Source: Tetrapyrgos nigripes (taxonomy: Eukaryota; Basidiomycota; Agaricomycetes; Agaricales; Campanellaceae). Taken from it: DNA of 64,000 nucleotides. Shown piece by piece: positions 38,110-48,492 of this stretch. The stretch spans positions 310,001 through 374,000 of the forward strand of contig JAACJM010000024.1 in assembly GCA_013368315.1 (NCBI GenBank), written 5' to 3'. The notes under the pieces were generated by a model, which searched no databases, had not been told where the DNA came from, and worked only from the letters and a program-made list of their open reading frames with translations. The translations under genes were made by a program, and so were the position numbers. Positions within the stretch are counted from its first letter, which is position 1. Every line of letters begins with the position of its first letter.

Positions 38110-40360
38110 TCATCCATACCCAAACACCATCTTAATCAACCCTACCCCGACACAAAATCCCAACGCAGAAAGAGTTCCCGTTTTCACTAGCCTTTCTATG
38201 CGCCTCGTCCATCTCCATCGACTTCCAGTATCGCGTTCACGTCCGTTTAGAGGTGAGGCCCGACTTAAGCCCAATTCTGTGTCAATGTCTCCGTCATTTT
38301 CTATGGCCATGCCCAAAGCGAGAGTGGGAGTGGTAAATATCCAGCTTATAACGACATCGAGGAATTGAGACCCATCGAGGTGAGGAAGAGGTAAGAGGTT
38401 GAATAGGTAGAGAGACAGGGTTGCCATTTTGAGGTAGCTAAAAAAAAAGAGAGGGATTTAGATCATGTCAGTTAGGGCGAGGGCGAAAATTCTACGTATT
38501 CACGTACCTCCAAAAATCGAGTACACTCTCCCACAAAGGAATGAACCAGAACCGAGGTATTGATTCGCCTAGGACGACTATGTAAAAAAACCCGAAAAAA
38601 AAGGATGCCAGATGTAAGTAAACTGTAGGTAGACGGGCGAATAGACAACATGAAGCAAAGAAGCTCACCCTGTTCCCAAACTTCCTTACTCGGTCCATTC
38701 CAGAGGACAATTTCATCTTCGTCGTCGTCATCTTCATCGTCGTCGACGTTGCCATCGTCATTGTTATGGTCATGTCGCTCCCTCGTTTGTGATTTTATCC
38801 TCAATCTCAAAAATACGTTCGGATTTTGAGGACGTACGCATACGCCCTGAATGCAGTCTTCATTCCTCGAACAGCGCGCTTTTCGATGGGTGTTGGTGAG
38901 AATAGGGTACGGGTCTAGACAACTCCTTGTCGATGTCTTTGTGGGGTTTGTGTCTGGGTTTGGGTTGGGCCAGGAAATGAAACAAGAAAGGTCGGATGCT
39001 GAGTTTGGGTTTGCACAGCAAGTTGAATTGTCTCCCTCTGTAAACCGAAAACCAAAGATCAGCTTGCGTCACCGTAGCTGGACGATGAAATGTTTCGAAA
39101 GGGAAAAAAGGAGAACAAGAAGGAAAGGAAAATAGAACCTACCTCGTAAAGTGTCTATTCCTACACACCAACCAAAGTTGCTGTCAGTCAGCTCCTCCTT
39201 ACCATGTAACAGGTACTTCGTCCAGATATCCTCTTTGCTGGCAAGGGAGACATCGTCCAATGTAGTGATTATGGTTCCCGCACGTAGGAATTCTTTCAGA
39301 GGCGAGTCCTACAAGAGCCACGTACAGCCAGTTAGATCGGGACGTGGGTTCATTCAGGAGATGAGCCAAAATATACCTCGTCGACATCAACCACGACTCT
39401 TCCCAACGCCCTCACATCTTGCCAAAGTAACCCCGTAACAACGCTACCCAATCCAGTCGTCCCATTAAAAACATTCGCTATCCTTGCTATACCTAGCAGG
39501 AATACCCAGAAAACTAGGTTATGCCAAGGCCCTGCGGCAATGATACGTGCTCTGTCAGGAGGTTTGAGGTTTTCGAGGAAGACTGACGAGAAAGAGACGA
39601 ATGCAGAGGGTATGATGACTGTTAGTGAGATTCCTGCGGAGAGCATTGGGACGGACTCCCTAGACAGAATGATGACCATTTGAGTCTTTGATGCAGAAAG
39701 AGGTCCAGTCCAGAATGAGACTTACAGAGCACCACTGAATAGATGTCCTAGTTCATGAACCAATTGGCCGATGAAGACAGCACCGATGATTAGAGGAAGA
39801 TGGGATAGAGGAACAGTTACCCCTGGGATCTGGGCAGCGTTAGTGAGCCTTTGGGTATGAAATTACCAAAGTCGACTCACGATAGGCTGGATGAAGCTCT
39901 CCGAATTCGAGTTCGTATGAGTCTCCTCCAATACGTCTCTCTTCACAAACTGAACTCGCCCTGGTTGCTGCGTCTGCGTCGAGTAAACTTCCTTCACCAA
40001 CTCCACTCCAGACATTCCCGCCGTATAAACTAGAAACCCTATAGCAAGCACCATACCCAACACCCCGAAAAACACGCCAATGTCATAAAACACGAGTACC
40101 CATCGCCGAAAACGCGTCCATTGTCTGCTTTTCAGCTTTCCCGCCAAGTTATCATGCAGCACATTCAGAGAGTTCGTTTGGACTCTGAGAAGAAGCTTTT
40201 CGAGTGTTACGGTAGTCGAAGAGCGACGTAGACCAGGACCGGTTGACCTGGACGTGATAGGCAGTAGAGAGGCATTTTGACGAGATTTCAGATAGTTTTT
40301 TAGTCCATAAACAATGATCCAGAACGTTGATAGGTAGAAGAGAGCTTGGGATAGCGACAT
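38110..40360 (-). CDS. Site-2 protease, intramembrane zinc metalloprotease (M50 family)
   Basis: Golgi-type multi-pass protease that cuts membrane-bound transcription factors such as SREBP within the bilayer. The start at 40360 (MSLSQALFYLSTFWIIVYGL) gives a first transmembrane helix. A further hydrophobic span GVLGMVLAIGFLVYTAG follows, then the catalytic HELGH (IGQLVHELGHLFSGAL, about 39735-39770) zinc site. Next are AAGPWHNLVFWVFLLGIAR and a PDZ-like region (DSPLKEFLRAGTIITTLDD). Near the C-terminus the third zinc ligand motif FNLLPLPHLDG is present. The stop follows MVFGYG at 38110-38112. Several introns are present. All three metal-binding residues can be seen, so the enzyme should be active. 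Confidence 0.9.
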
Positions 40361-41353
40361 TCAGTGCTTCATGGCAGGAATTCGACTCTGGGTGTATAGC
40401 CACCTGCCAGAACTTCCGATCGTGGCTCCGAGTTACTATTAGTTCAAACCGCCTCAGCATCATCGACTCGGACTTCATTCTACTTGCATGGTGGAATCCC
40501 AGCCTCTTCCTGAAGACACGATCAAACTGAAAAATGATCATTTTGGCTTTCTACGCAACAAATGCTCAGGTAAATACTAACAAATATCTACCTCGATAGC
40601 TCATCAAAAGAGAAGAAAGAAACCAGAAAGAAAACAACCACCAAACAGCATAGTACCGTCACCTGAACACACGGGCTCAAGCTCGATGACCTTGACTGAG
40701 AAGTGGAATCAGGGTCCAGGCCTTGGTGTCGGACTGCCTCCCTCTTTGCAATCCTGTAGGTAGAGTAGATGGCGGCACGAGTTTGCATCATAGTCGCGAC
40801 TCGCTTGGCAACGAGGATAGGCATAAATACTGGTACCGTGTTCCTCGACAAACTTGCCTACCCACTTCTGTTGCGTCGACTGGATAATTCCCTTCTCTTC
40901 TATGTGTACTTCTCCTGTATGTTTTGGCAATGGCAAACTTGCTTACAGCACCATTGTTCTATTCATTGTATGCACCAGGCGTTGGCACGCCACGTAGATT
41001 TACAAATTATGACTTGGGCGGAAGTATCCTCTTCAAAAGGACTCACAGTAAAAAGGTCAACGGCGATACAGCCTTGAGAGTTAACTCGCAAAATCAACAC
41101 AATTACAGCATGGTCAGGATGAGATTACATTACATGGAATTGAATATCGAAAGCACGCAGTGGGTCCATTGAAACATGTTACTTGAACAAAATTATCACT
41201 TGAACATCCCACGAAGTTTAGGCAAAGCAGCTGCAGGATTAGCAGATTCCATCTTGGGTGGTGACGGCTTGTGGCCGTCGCACTGTTGCAGATCCTGGTT
41301 AGCCTTAGACCCGTCCGTCGTCGTCCACACCTCCGACACAGGCTCGTCCATCG
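40361..41353. other. Intergenic region between S2P promoter and MYND gene 3' end
   Basis: About 1 kb. Plus-strand ORFs of about 80-100 residues near 40.77-41.17 kb (for example APGVGTPRRFTNYDLGG) look weakly protein-like but match no family I recognise and lack clear splice support. I call no gene. Confidence 0.4.
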
Positions 41354-43564
41354 TCATCCGCACCTCCGACGGAGTGTAATCGCGCTCGGCATCCTTGACT
41401 CCACTCCGTAGTAGCAATGGCTCCACTTTACACTCTTCCCGTTCAAAAGCTTATGCCAATCCGGATCGTATTTGATACCTTGCAGTCTCTTGGGGCTCAC
41501 TCCTCCTAAAAAAGGAAAACTTGTTTAGATACCCAGATGCAGTAGTGAGCTTCGACGATACACACTAATATTCAAATATGGCCCGATCCTGGAGTCTTGG
41601 GGTATAGAGAGACTGAAGAATGGATAGGATTTTTGTTCCTTGCCAACATTTCCCTGGAGTAGCTCCTCTATAACCTGCTCTGCTTCCCCTCTGTTATAGT
41701 TGAGAAACCCTTCAATATCTCTGAGCACATCTTTGATCCTGAAGACTCCGGCTTTGACCACCCTAAAGCGATCAAGCACATCTTTCCCGCCTTGAGGTAG
41801 GTATTCGACAAACTTGAAGATGATGTGAGTCCTGCCTCGGTTTACATCGTGCATGAGGCCGAGGGCGGAGTAGGAGGCAACATCGTCAACACTGGAGTAG
41901 TTGTAGTGCCTCCAGTCTTCCATGCACTTGGCATCGTCTGGAGCCGTAGCCTTCAGAGCTTCGGTGCGTTTGATCTCGGCAGCGCGTTCACTGGACCAAA
42001 AGAGGTGAAAAGGGGTCAAGAAACAATTGAGAAGCAACGTACGCGCAACCGATTCTGGAAAAAGGATGTCAGAGGAGGCCACAAGTAGACAACGTAAACG
42101 TACTTATGGTGGGGGTGGTTTTCCACTTGACATTTCCTTGAACTATGACCAGTCATTCATCAGTGTAAAACGCAAGAGAGTTAAAGGGACAAACCAATAG
42201 TACGTATATTGACACTTGGCACATCTCAGCAACTTCATCGAAGTGCTTTCTCCCAGTCCGCAATTATAGCATTCCCTAGCCTGCCGATCGAGGTTCTTCA
42301 AAGTGGGTTTCTTTGCAAACCAGGCCTCACCGCCCAATCCTTGCAAAACTGGGTCAGGATCGCTTTCAGTCACAAACCATTCCCGTAAGGCGTTCTCCGC
42401 CAATCGCTTGGGGTTCTTCTTGAACCACTTTACGAGGTAGTCTTCGCTAAATGGAGAGTGGGTTATTGATTAATAAAGAGATGTCAGATTTAGTCGGACA
42501 CACAGCTTCTTGGCTTCGTCTACCTCTCCCATTCGCCGTAGCACCCTTGAAAGGAAGAGTTTCGCTTGGATGGATATCGCCTTGGATCCGTCGGTGACTT
42601 GATCAATGTCCGCGAGGACTCTCTCCAGGATTGTTTTTGCCTTGGCGTCATTGGTTTTGGTACGCGCCAGTGTTGAGCCATACAAGACGTAGCAGCCCCT
42701 GCGAATAGCCCATCAAAGGTATAATCACTGGTATGTGGACATGAAAGCAACCGACGGGTTCCGCAAAAAGACATCACTAGGAAGGGGTCTAGCGACTGCC
42801 TCTAGCTTCATACAAGCTTCAATATGAGGAATGGCATCCTCCGGACGATTGATTCTAGGTGACCTAAACGCAGGTGTGCTGTCAGTGCGTATTTGATTTC
42901 GCTCTTGTTTGATTTACAGAAGGTTTAACACAATCTTGGTTCGCACTTGTCCTTCCTATTTACAAAGGATAAGAACATGGTAACCATGAGATACAGATCA
43001 ATGCGGGCACATACCATATATCTCTCTGACCCCGGTAGTATATTTCCTTGCGGCGACATCAGAATCCTTCGGAGTTGTTTTTGAGAACCTTCTGTTAATG
43101 CAACAACTCTGTTTTGAAGTGCCCACAGGCACAGAAGTTGAAGATCCTCGGGAACTGTAGAAAGACCATCAGAGAGGAAGGAACAGATAATGGAGCGACT
43201 GCGAACCGTCATCTACATGACAGAAGTACGAAAACGCGTACAACTTTGGGAATAAAAAGTGATATGCAATGGATGGGTGTACAACTCCTAATAACTCTCC
43301 ATCTTGATCAACTCCTTGTATATCGTCCGGAGGTGGTTCGCTCATCATTTTCTGCGCTATGAAGAACACGGATTCCTGAGTTTTCCCGGTATCATATAAG
43401 AGCACTTCTCGTTACTGACCTCCTGGGGCTTCGTTCCTGACTTCCGCGACATCCGGTAATCGGGGCTGGAGGTTTTTGATTTCGCTGGGGGGTAGTCCAG
43501 TCAGATATGCTCGCGGTTGGTGAATAGTCGCATTCCGGAGCGCAACTTGCAGAGATTCTGACAT
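41354..43564 (-). CDS. MYND-type zinc finger protein
   Basis: Belongs to the expanded MYND-finger proteins of Agaricomycetes; the specific role is unknown. The reading starts MSESLQVALRNATIHQPRAY at 43564 and continues through short exons with helical, repeat-like segments (GCYVLYGSTLARTKTNDAKAK, VTDGSKAISIQAKLFLSRVL). The MYND finger is CYNCGLGESTSMKLLRCAKC and, after an intron, QYTYYCSRKCQVENHPHHK, giving the full C-x2-C, C-x2-C, YC-x3-C, H-x3 pattern. Downstream are RAAEIKRTEALKATAPDD, DWRHYNYSSVDDVASYSALGL and KSYPFFSLSIPQDSRIGPYLNI. A last intron leads to RGVSPKRLQGIKYDPDWHKLLNG and a stop at 41354. MYND domains bind proline-rich peptides. About ten introns; exon edges in the middle are approximate. 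Confidence 0.82.
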
Positions 43565-45286
43565 AGAGTGGAGGTGCCTGCAGGACTGCTGGAGGCTTAT
43601 TATTTAAGCACACAGCCACCAGCCGCCTGCCAAAAATGCACTCAAAAATGTCCGCCCCAGGTATTTTACTGTAGCTGCCCTTTATCTGTAACGTCGCATA
43701 GTCATATTCAAATAGAATCATCTTGAGCAGGGCGTGGTTGGAGGGAATCAGGAATATCAAAGATTTGAAGGAATTAGATTTTGTATTTTCTAGTATACTC
43801 CAAAACAAGAGAAACCCTACGACCACGTACTCGAGAAGAAATTATTTAGTATGATCTACTCCTCAGTTAGACCAAAAAAGTGAGATCTGACGCGTGATTT
43901 TTAGGAAATAGTTTTCCGCGCGACGTTTGGTTAATTACCGTAACTAACGCGTTATGTCACGCGAAACTGTCACGACTCTCCCTCAAAAAAACCTCGTAAA
44001 AATGGGTATTATTGGTATGATAGTATCCTATAGTCTTTAAAATGTACATATCATCTTTTGATCGCAGAATAGCCACGATTCGTGGCCATCTACTGGCATA
44101 CGACGGGGAGGATGGTGGGCAGACGGGTGCGGACAGGTTCTGAGGTGGCTATGCGCTTACGTCATGAGCCATCAACCGCAAATGCCGCCCTCCACATAGC
44201 ACCTTGGGCGGCAATGCATATTTGGAAAGATCTTTTGGGCAAACATAAATGACGAGTTTATGCTCGGCGCCGGAGCTACTCCATATGGCTGTTCGGCCTC
44301 AAATCGGTCCCATATGGAGTAGACCCGGGCGAGCAAAAATGACACTGAAAAATCCGAAATTTAAGTTTGCACAGAGATCTTTGGAAATATGCAACACCGC
44401 CCAAGGTGACTGATTACAGAAATTTGAGTGTAAAACAATGCCAAGTAGTAATTATCATCTTATAAGGAACATATATGATAAAGCTGTCCAAAAGGTTGCC
44501 AAAAGGTGGCAAAGATGGTCCCAGAGGACCAGATGCACTACTGCGAGGAAGACCAAAAAATAAAATAAATCAGGTCTGTACAAGCTTTATTCAGAAGGTT
44601 GTCATGCTGTTGACAGTAGCCAAAAAAAAACCAATGTGTAATGTGTGTTGATTACAGGAAAATACTAGCATTATAGATATATTTGAAATTTACTGATGAA
44701 TATTTTCCCTCTACTGTGTATGTATTGCCAAAGGAATTCAGCATGAATACTGAAGCTAAAGCTCTAGGGTAAGTACTAGTTGACTACTGTAGCATTTGAG
44801 TTTCAAGGATGTATGGATGCGCGCAAATACTCTTGAAATCTCTCTTTTTCTTTTTTTCTTCTTACTTTGCGCTGAATTTTCGGCGCAGGATACCCAAGAG
44901 AATGGTGCATAAACCACAAGAACACTGGCACATGTCGTTTTAGAGAAGATGAAAAGACTACGCTATGCCTTATGACTGTCACATGTGCGCGTAGTAAACG
45001 TAAGCAGGGGTTTGCTGAGCTCCATTTGGCATTTTCGTAGGACCTGCACGACGGTCCCCAGTAGACTCCCTACAGGTCGTCCCTTCCCTTGGCCTTGTAC
45101 ATACATCCTACATACGATACATATGTTATAATATAGCGCATTTTTTTCTCTAATTCTCGCCCTCAGTCGTCAAAATCGGCCTCAAATCACCGCTGCGGTA
45201 ACGGAGGAAAGGAAAAGGGAGGTGGAACTCCTTCTGCAGCTTCTCACTGACAAAACAGATGGAACACAAGCGGTCCCAAAACAAAG
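43565..45286. other. AT-rich gene-poor interval upstream of the MYND gene
   Basis: About 1.7 kb with no recognisable gene. It includes one hairpin (44276-44322, listed separately) and pyrimidine stretches near 44.84 kb. It leads into the tRNA gene. Confidence 0.45.
44276..44322. repeat. Short perfect inverted repeat, 13-base arms
   Basis: CTACTCCATATGG at 44276-44288 is repeated as its reverse complement at 44310-44322 with a 21-base loop. It could be a cruciform or transcript hairpin. No T-run follows, and the function is unknown. Confidence 0.6.
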
Positions 45287-45381
45287 CGTCACCTGTGCGA
45301 TTCGAACACACGCGCTCAAAGAGCAACCGCTCAACTGCCAAATATAGCAGGCGATCCCGTTAACCACTCCGGCAAAGTGAC
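45287..45381 (-). tRNA. tRNA-Ser (anticodon GCU) with a 13-base intron
   Basis: On the minus strand the cloverleaf folds completely. The acceptor GTCACTT pairs with AGGTGAC (one G-T pair). The D stem is CCG/CGG around GAGTGGTTAA. The anticodon stem ATCGC pairs with GCGGT across the loop C-T-GCT-A. The long class II variable arm is GCTC-TTT-GAGC, and the T stem is GTGTG/CGCAC around TTCGAAT. Between position 37 and 38 lies a 13-base intron TATTTGGCAGTTG, in the canonical place; its GGCAG can pair with the anticodon. The spliced length is 82, normal for serine. Box A (TGCCGGAGTGG) and box B (TGTTCGAATCG) are recognisable. The 3' flank has TTTGTTTT, a likely Pol III terminator. Confidence 0.87.
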
Positions 45382-46756
45382 ACATTCTGCTTGCCAGCTG
45401 GATCGTATACTACTCATACCCCTGAAGTGATACACACCCCTGAAGTGACAGATTTTTGAGAAATCACTCTGTAACTTCGTCCCTCCCTTATCTCCCTTCA
45501 TATAATTTGAACAGTAGATACCTTTGTATACTATCTGCATTGCTATGTACTATCCATACCCCAGAAGTGAAAAATAGAATGTTGATGAATTAAAACTTCC
45601 TCAAATCTTTACCGTTGTCCGAAAAAACTTGCACACCTCAAGTATATGATATAAGCCTTCAGTTTATCAAACTTAGAGGGCTTTCCGAGGGATGTGGATA
45701 CAAGCCGTGGAGGGCCGACGAGGGACGTTTTGTGACAGCGTATTGGCGGGGAAGTGAAAAGTGTCACTGGGTGTGACACTCATTGAAAACGCAGGTGCCG
45801 AGCGGAGTTTAAGTCAAGTTTTCTTTCACTTCCACCCTCGTCTGCAGCCTGATGATGCATAACTCCTCAATTTCGACTTCAAAAAGTAGTCAGGCAGATA
45901 TATATCCATACTATGATGTACTAGACAAAGCCCTGAATATTTTCTCCAGAGGAATACTGTGTTCTGAGCTTTTTTTACTTCTGTCACGCTTGCGGAAACG
46001 CGGTTTTTCATCGTTTTCAGCCCATGGCAAACGTCTCAGTGTAGATGTGTAGATTCTGACTACATAGAAATGAAGATAATGTATAAAAGTATCTACCGTT
46101 CAGTTTCTATGAAGGGACATGTGGGAGGGACGAAGATATGGACATATTTCTTCAAAGTTTTCACTTCTGGGGCCCTTGTCACTTCTGGGGTATGGATAGT
46201 ATCCAGTTTTGCCAATTTTGCGCAGAGACATTTGGCCGAAGCTGAAGACAGCCGAAAAAATGTGTTTCCGTGAGCGTGACAGAAGCGAAATTTTTCGAAA
46301 CGGGGTATTCCTCTGGAAAATTTTTCTGTGGGTGGGTATCGTACTTCTGAAAGCATATATGTATCAGTATGTCAAATTTCCGAGGTCAAAATCGCAGCGT
46401 TATGCATCACTACGTTGCAAACCATAGAAAAAGTTGCTTTAAACTCCGCCGGCACCAGCGTTTTCGAGGCGGGTCACACCTGTGACAATGTAGACTCGTT
46501 CCCAGCCGGTTGGTAGAAAAGCGCCCTGGCGGAGTTTGAATGGGGGCGCGATCACCAACCGACTGGTATCATATGTCATCGGTTAGGACCCCTACCCCGT
46601 GGGAGAAAGGACTTAGCCATATTTTGGCGTTGTTTTAGGCTGCCGCTGCGAGGAGGGTGCATTTCGTAGGGAGTAGCTATGTTCTTTCACTCTGGGGAAA
46701 CATTATACAATGAGAAGTATGCAACCAAGCGTAATAAGAGTTAGTTTGACAATTAT

Positions 46757-47143
46757 TCACTCCTCGTCCGAGCCGTCCGAGTCATTTTCAAGGCTCGTAT
46801 TGACTTCCACCTCTACGACATCCATATCCAGCGCAATGTCCTCCTCATTCTCCAGTGTAGCCAGGGGTCCATCCTCACCATCCAATATATCTGCCAACCT
46901 TGGTGTAAAATCCTCTACAGTGTCCTCCACCAACTCCTCACTATCACTTGGAAGATCAGCAGCAAGTGTCGAAGCAGTGGAAACCAGGGTTTCAGCGATT
47001 GCACCATCAGCTGAATTAGAAGGTGTGTAGACCTCTTCACCAATAACCGGAATAATTCTACTCCTTCTCTGCAAACGCTTGAACGAGATGTTGTACTCAT
47101 CCAGGAGTGATGGGGAGGTATTGGGTGATCGCTGGTGCTTCAT
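46757..47143 (-). CDS. Small acidic ORF inside the inverted-repeat element, 128 residues
   Basis: The start ATG at 47143 gives MKHQRSPNTSPSLLDEYN, a basic patch (FKRLQRRSRIIPVIGEEVY) and then a strongly acidic Ser/Glu/Asp region ending NDSDGSDEE. I recognise no domain. It is uninterrupted and divergent from the ORF at 47199, with about 55 bases between them. It could be the C-terminal remnant of a transposase or an accessory protein of the element. Confidence 0.4.
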   Translation of the reverse strand: MKHQRSPNTSPSLLDEYNISFKRLQRRSRIIPVIGEEVYTPSNSADGAIAETLVSTASTLAADLPSDSEELVEDTVEDFTPRLADILDGEDGPLATLENEEDIALDMDVVEVEVNTSLENDSDGSDEE

Positions 47144-47198
47144 AGTGGAATACGGCGATGAAGTGGTTCAGGAATTGGGCAAATTGACAATACCTGAA

Positions 47199-47564
47199 AT
47201 GTCAGTCAGTAAGAAGAGAAGCCGGGAAGAAGAATCAGAATATGAAGATGGGGGAAAATTGAAGGACATGGAGAAGAATCTGGGTGATGGCCAGAACCAG
47301 GGATCTGTTGCCAGCACTTCGACGACAGCTGTCGAAGAAGCTCCGATGCCAACAAACACAAATCACTCAAACACTCTATTACCTACCGCTAACACACCCC
47401 AATCAACCCATCCTCATCCCTACTACATGTTGTGTCAATGGTTGAATGGACCACATGGCTTTGCATGGTATTATGTTCCTACAGCTCTCCCTCAGCCGAC
47501 GAATCCCAGCCAGAGTGCAGCATCATATCCTTATAATCCACCTTACCAGCATCCAGCACAGTAG
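47199..47564 (+). CDS. Small hydrophilic ORF inside the inverted-repeat element, 121 residues
   Basis: From the ATG at 47199 the frame reads MSVSKKRSREEESEYEDGG, with a KKRSR nuclear-localisation-like start, a Ser/Thr/Glu linker, and a C-terminus rich in Pro, Tyr and Asn (HPHPYYMLCQWLNGPHGFAW, then PYNPPYQHPAQ). An in-frame upstream ATG at 47085 is possible. No family is recognised. The ORF sits between the element's inverted arms, divergent from the acidic ORF. Confidence 0.4.
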   Translation: MSVSKKRSREEESEYEDGGKLKDMEKNLGDGQNQGSVASTSTTAVEEAPMPTNTNHSNTLLPTANTPQSTHPHPYYMLCQWLNGPHGFAWYYVPTALPQPTNPSQSAASYPYNPPYQHPAQ

Positions 47565-48047
47565 AACTTGCGAGTTTTCAGTAATCTCTTGAAGATAATG
47601 GTGTATAACGATGTACCTAGCATTTATAGTACTAGAAATATGCGGGATACTGCAGTAAGAGGAGGAAAGAATGAGACTCCCTGACGGCGACGGTTGTGGT
47701 TGAGACGAAATTTGGCTAAGTTCTTTCTCCCACGGGGTAGGGGTCCTAACCGACGACATTTGACACCAGCCGTTCTGTCGAACGACCGGCGGAGTTCGAA
47801 CCGAACGGATGGAACCGAGCCTAGTGACAATGTATCACTTCCTTGCGAAAACAAGGTCAGAAAACGTCCCTCCTCGGCTCTGTACGGCTCTTATCCACAT
47901 CTCTCGGAAAACCGTATAAGCTCGATAATCTGAAGGTATATATCGTAGACTCAAGGTGCGCAAGTTTTTTCGAGCAGCGGTGAAGATCTGAGGAAGTTTT
48001 AATTCATCGACATTTTATGTATCACTTCTGGGGTATGAGTAGTATAC

Positions 48048-48492
48048 CTTGCTCCTGCCAAAAATTAAGTCCACAACCCTACTCCCTACTTTAGTAGGCA
48101 CTTGGTCAGGTAAAATTTTCACCTCATTTACAATCCTTGTCGAAGTTTTCCCAGTCAAAGTTCCTTGCAAAGATGAGGGTAAACAGCTGAGGCGGGACGG
48201 TGCGTGTGGCTGTGCAATCCAGACGCTCCAGCGTCCGGGCCACCGATGGAGCAGTTCTAGCCTTCGCTAGAGCTCTGTTCGCCATGTGCTGTCGTCGCAA
48301 GTTTACAATGGAATGTTTTGGGTACCTTATATTGGCGACGGCTGAGGTCAGATTTTTGGAAGTGAAGGCATGATGATTTTGCGGGCAATTTGGTGAAGAT
48401 GAGAAGGGCAATTTATTGATGTATATGGTTCAACAAAGGAAATACAAACAACTCTGTACGTCCAACCCCAAATACACAGACATGTTTCCCTT
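48048..48492. other. Intergenic region between the element and the monooxygenase 3' end
   Basis: No gene was seen. It contains the 3' UTR of the monooxygenase on the minus strand. Confidence 0.5.

Larger units (their letters stand above)
45405..48047. mobile_element. Nested inverted-repeat (fold-back-like) element, about 2.6 kb
   Basis: The outer ends are matching inverted termini: GTATACTACTCATACCCC starts at 45405 and its reverse complement ends at 48047. Further inverted pairs lie inside. About 45545-45790 matches the reverse of 47810-48047, and about 46500-46625 matches the reverse of 47705-47790 (sharing the GGTTAGGACCCCTACCCCG word). About 45765-46040 matches the reverse of 46205-46495, and about 45405-45560 matches the reverse of 46060-46205. 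CATACCCC(A/T)GAAGTGA is a recurring end motif. The simplest reading is a long-TIR element whose left arm was interrupted or rearranged by related end sequences. No clear target duplication was found; the terminal GTATAC is itself palindromic. No transposase is recognised, so it is probably non-autonomous. Confidence 0.75.

Noticed and set aside
40769..41172. Possible small plus-strand gene
   Set aside because: Short frames with no conserved domain, and exon joins could not be supported.
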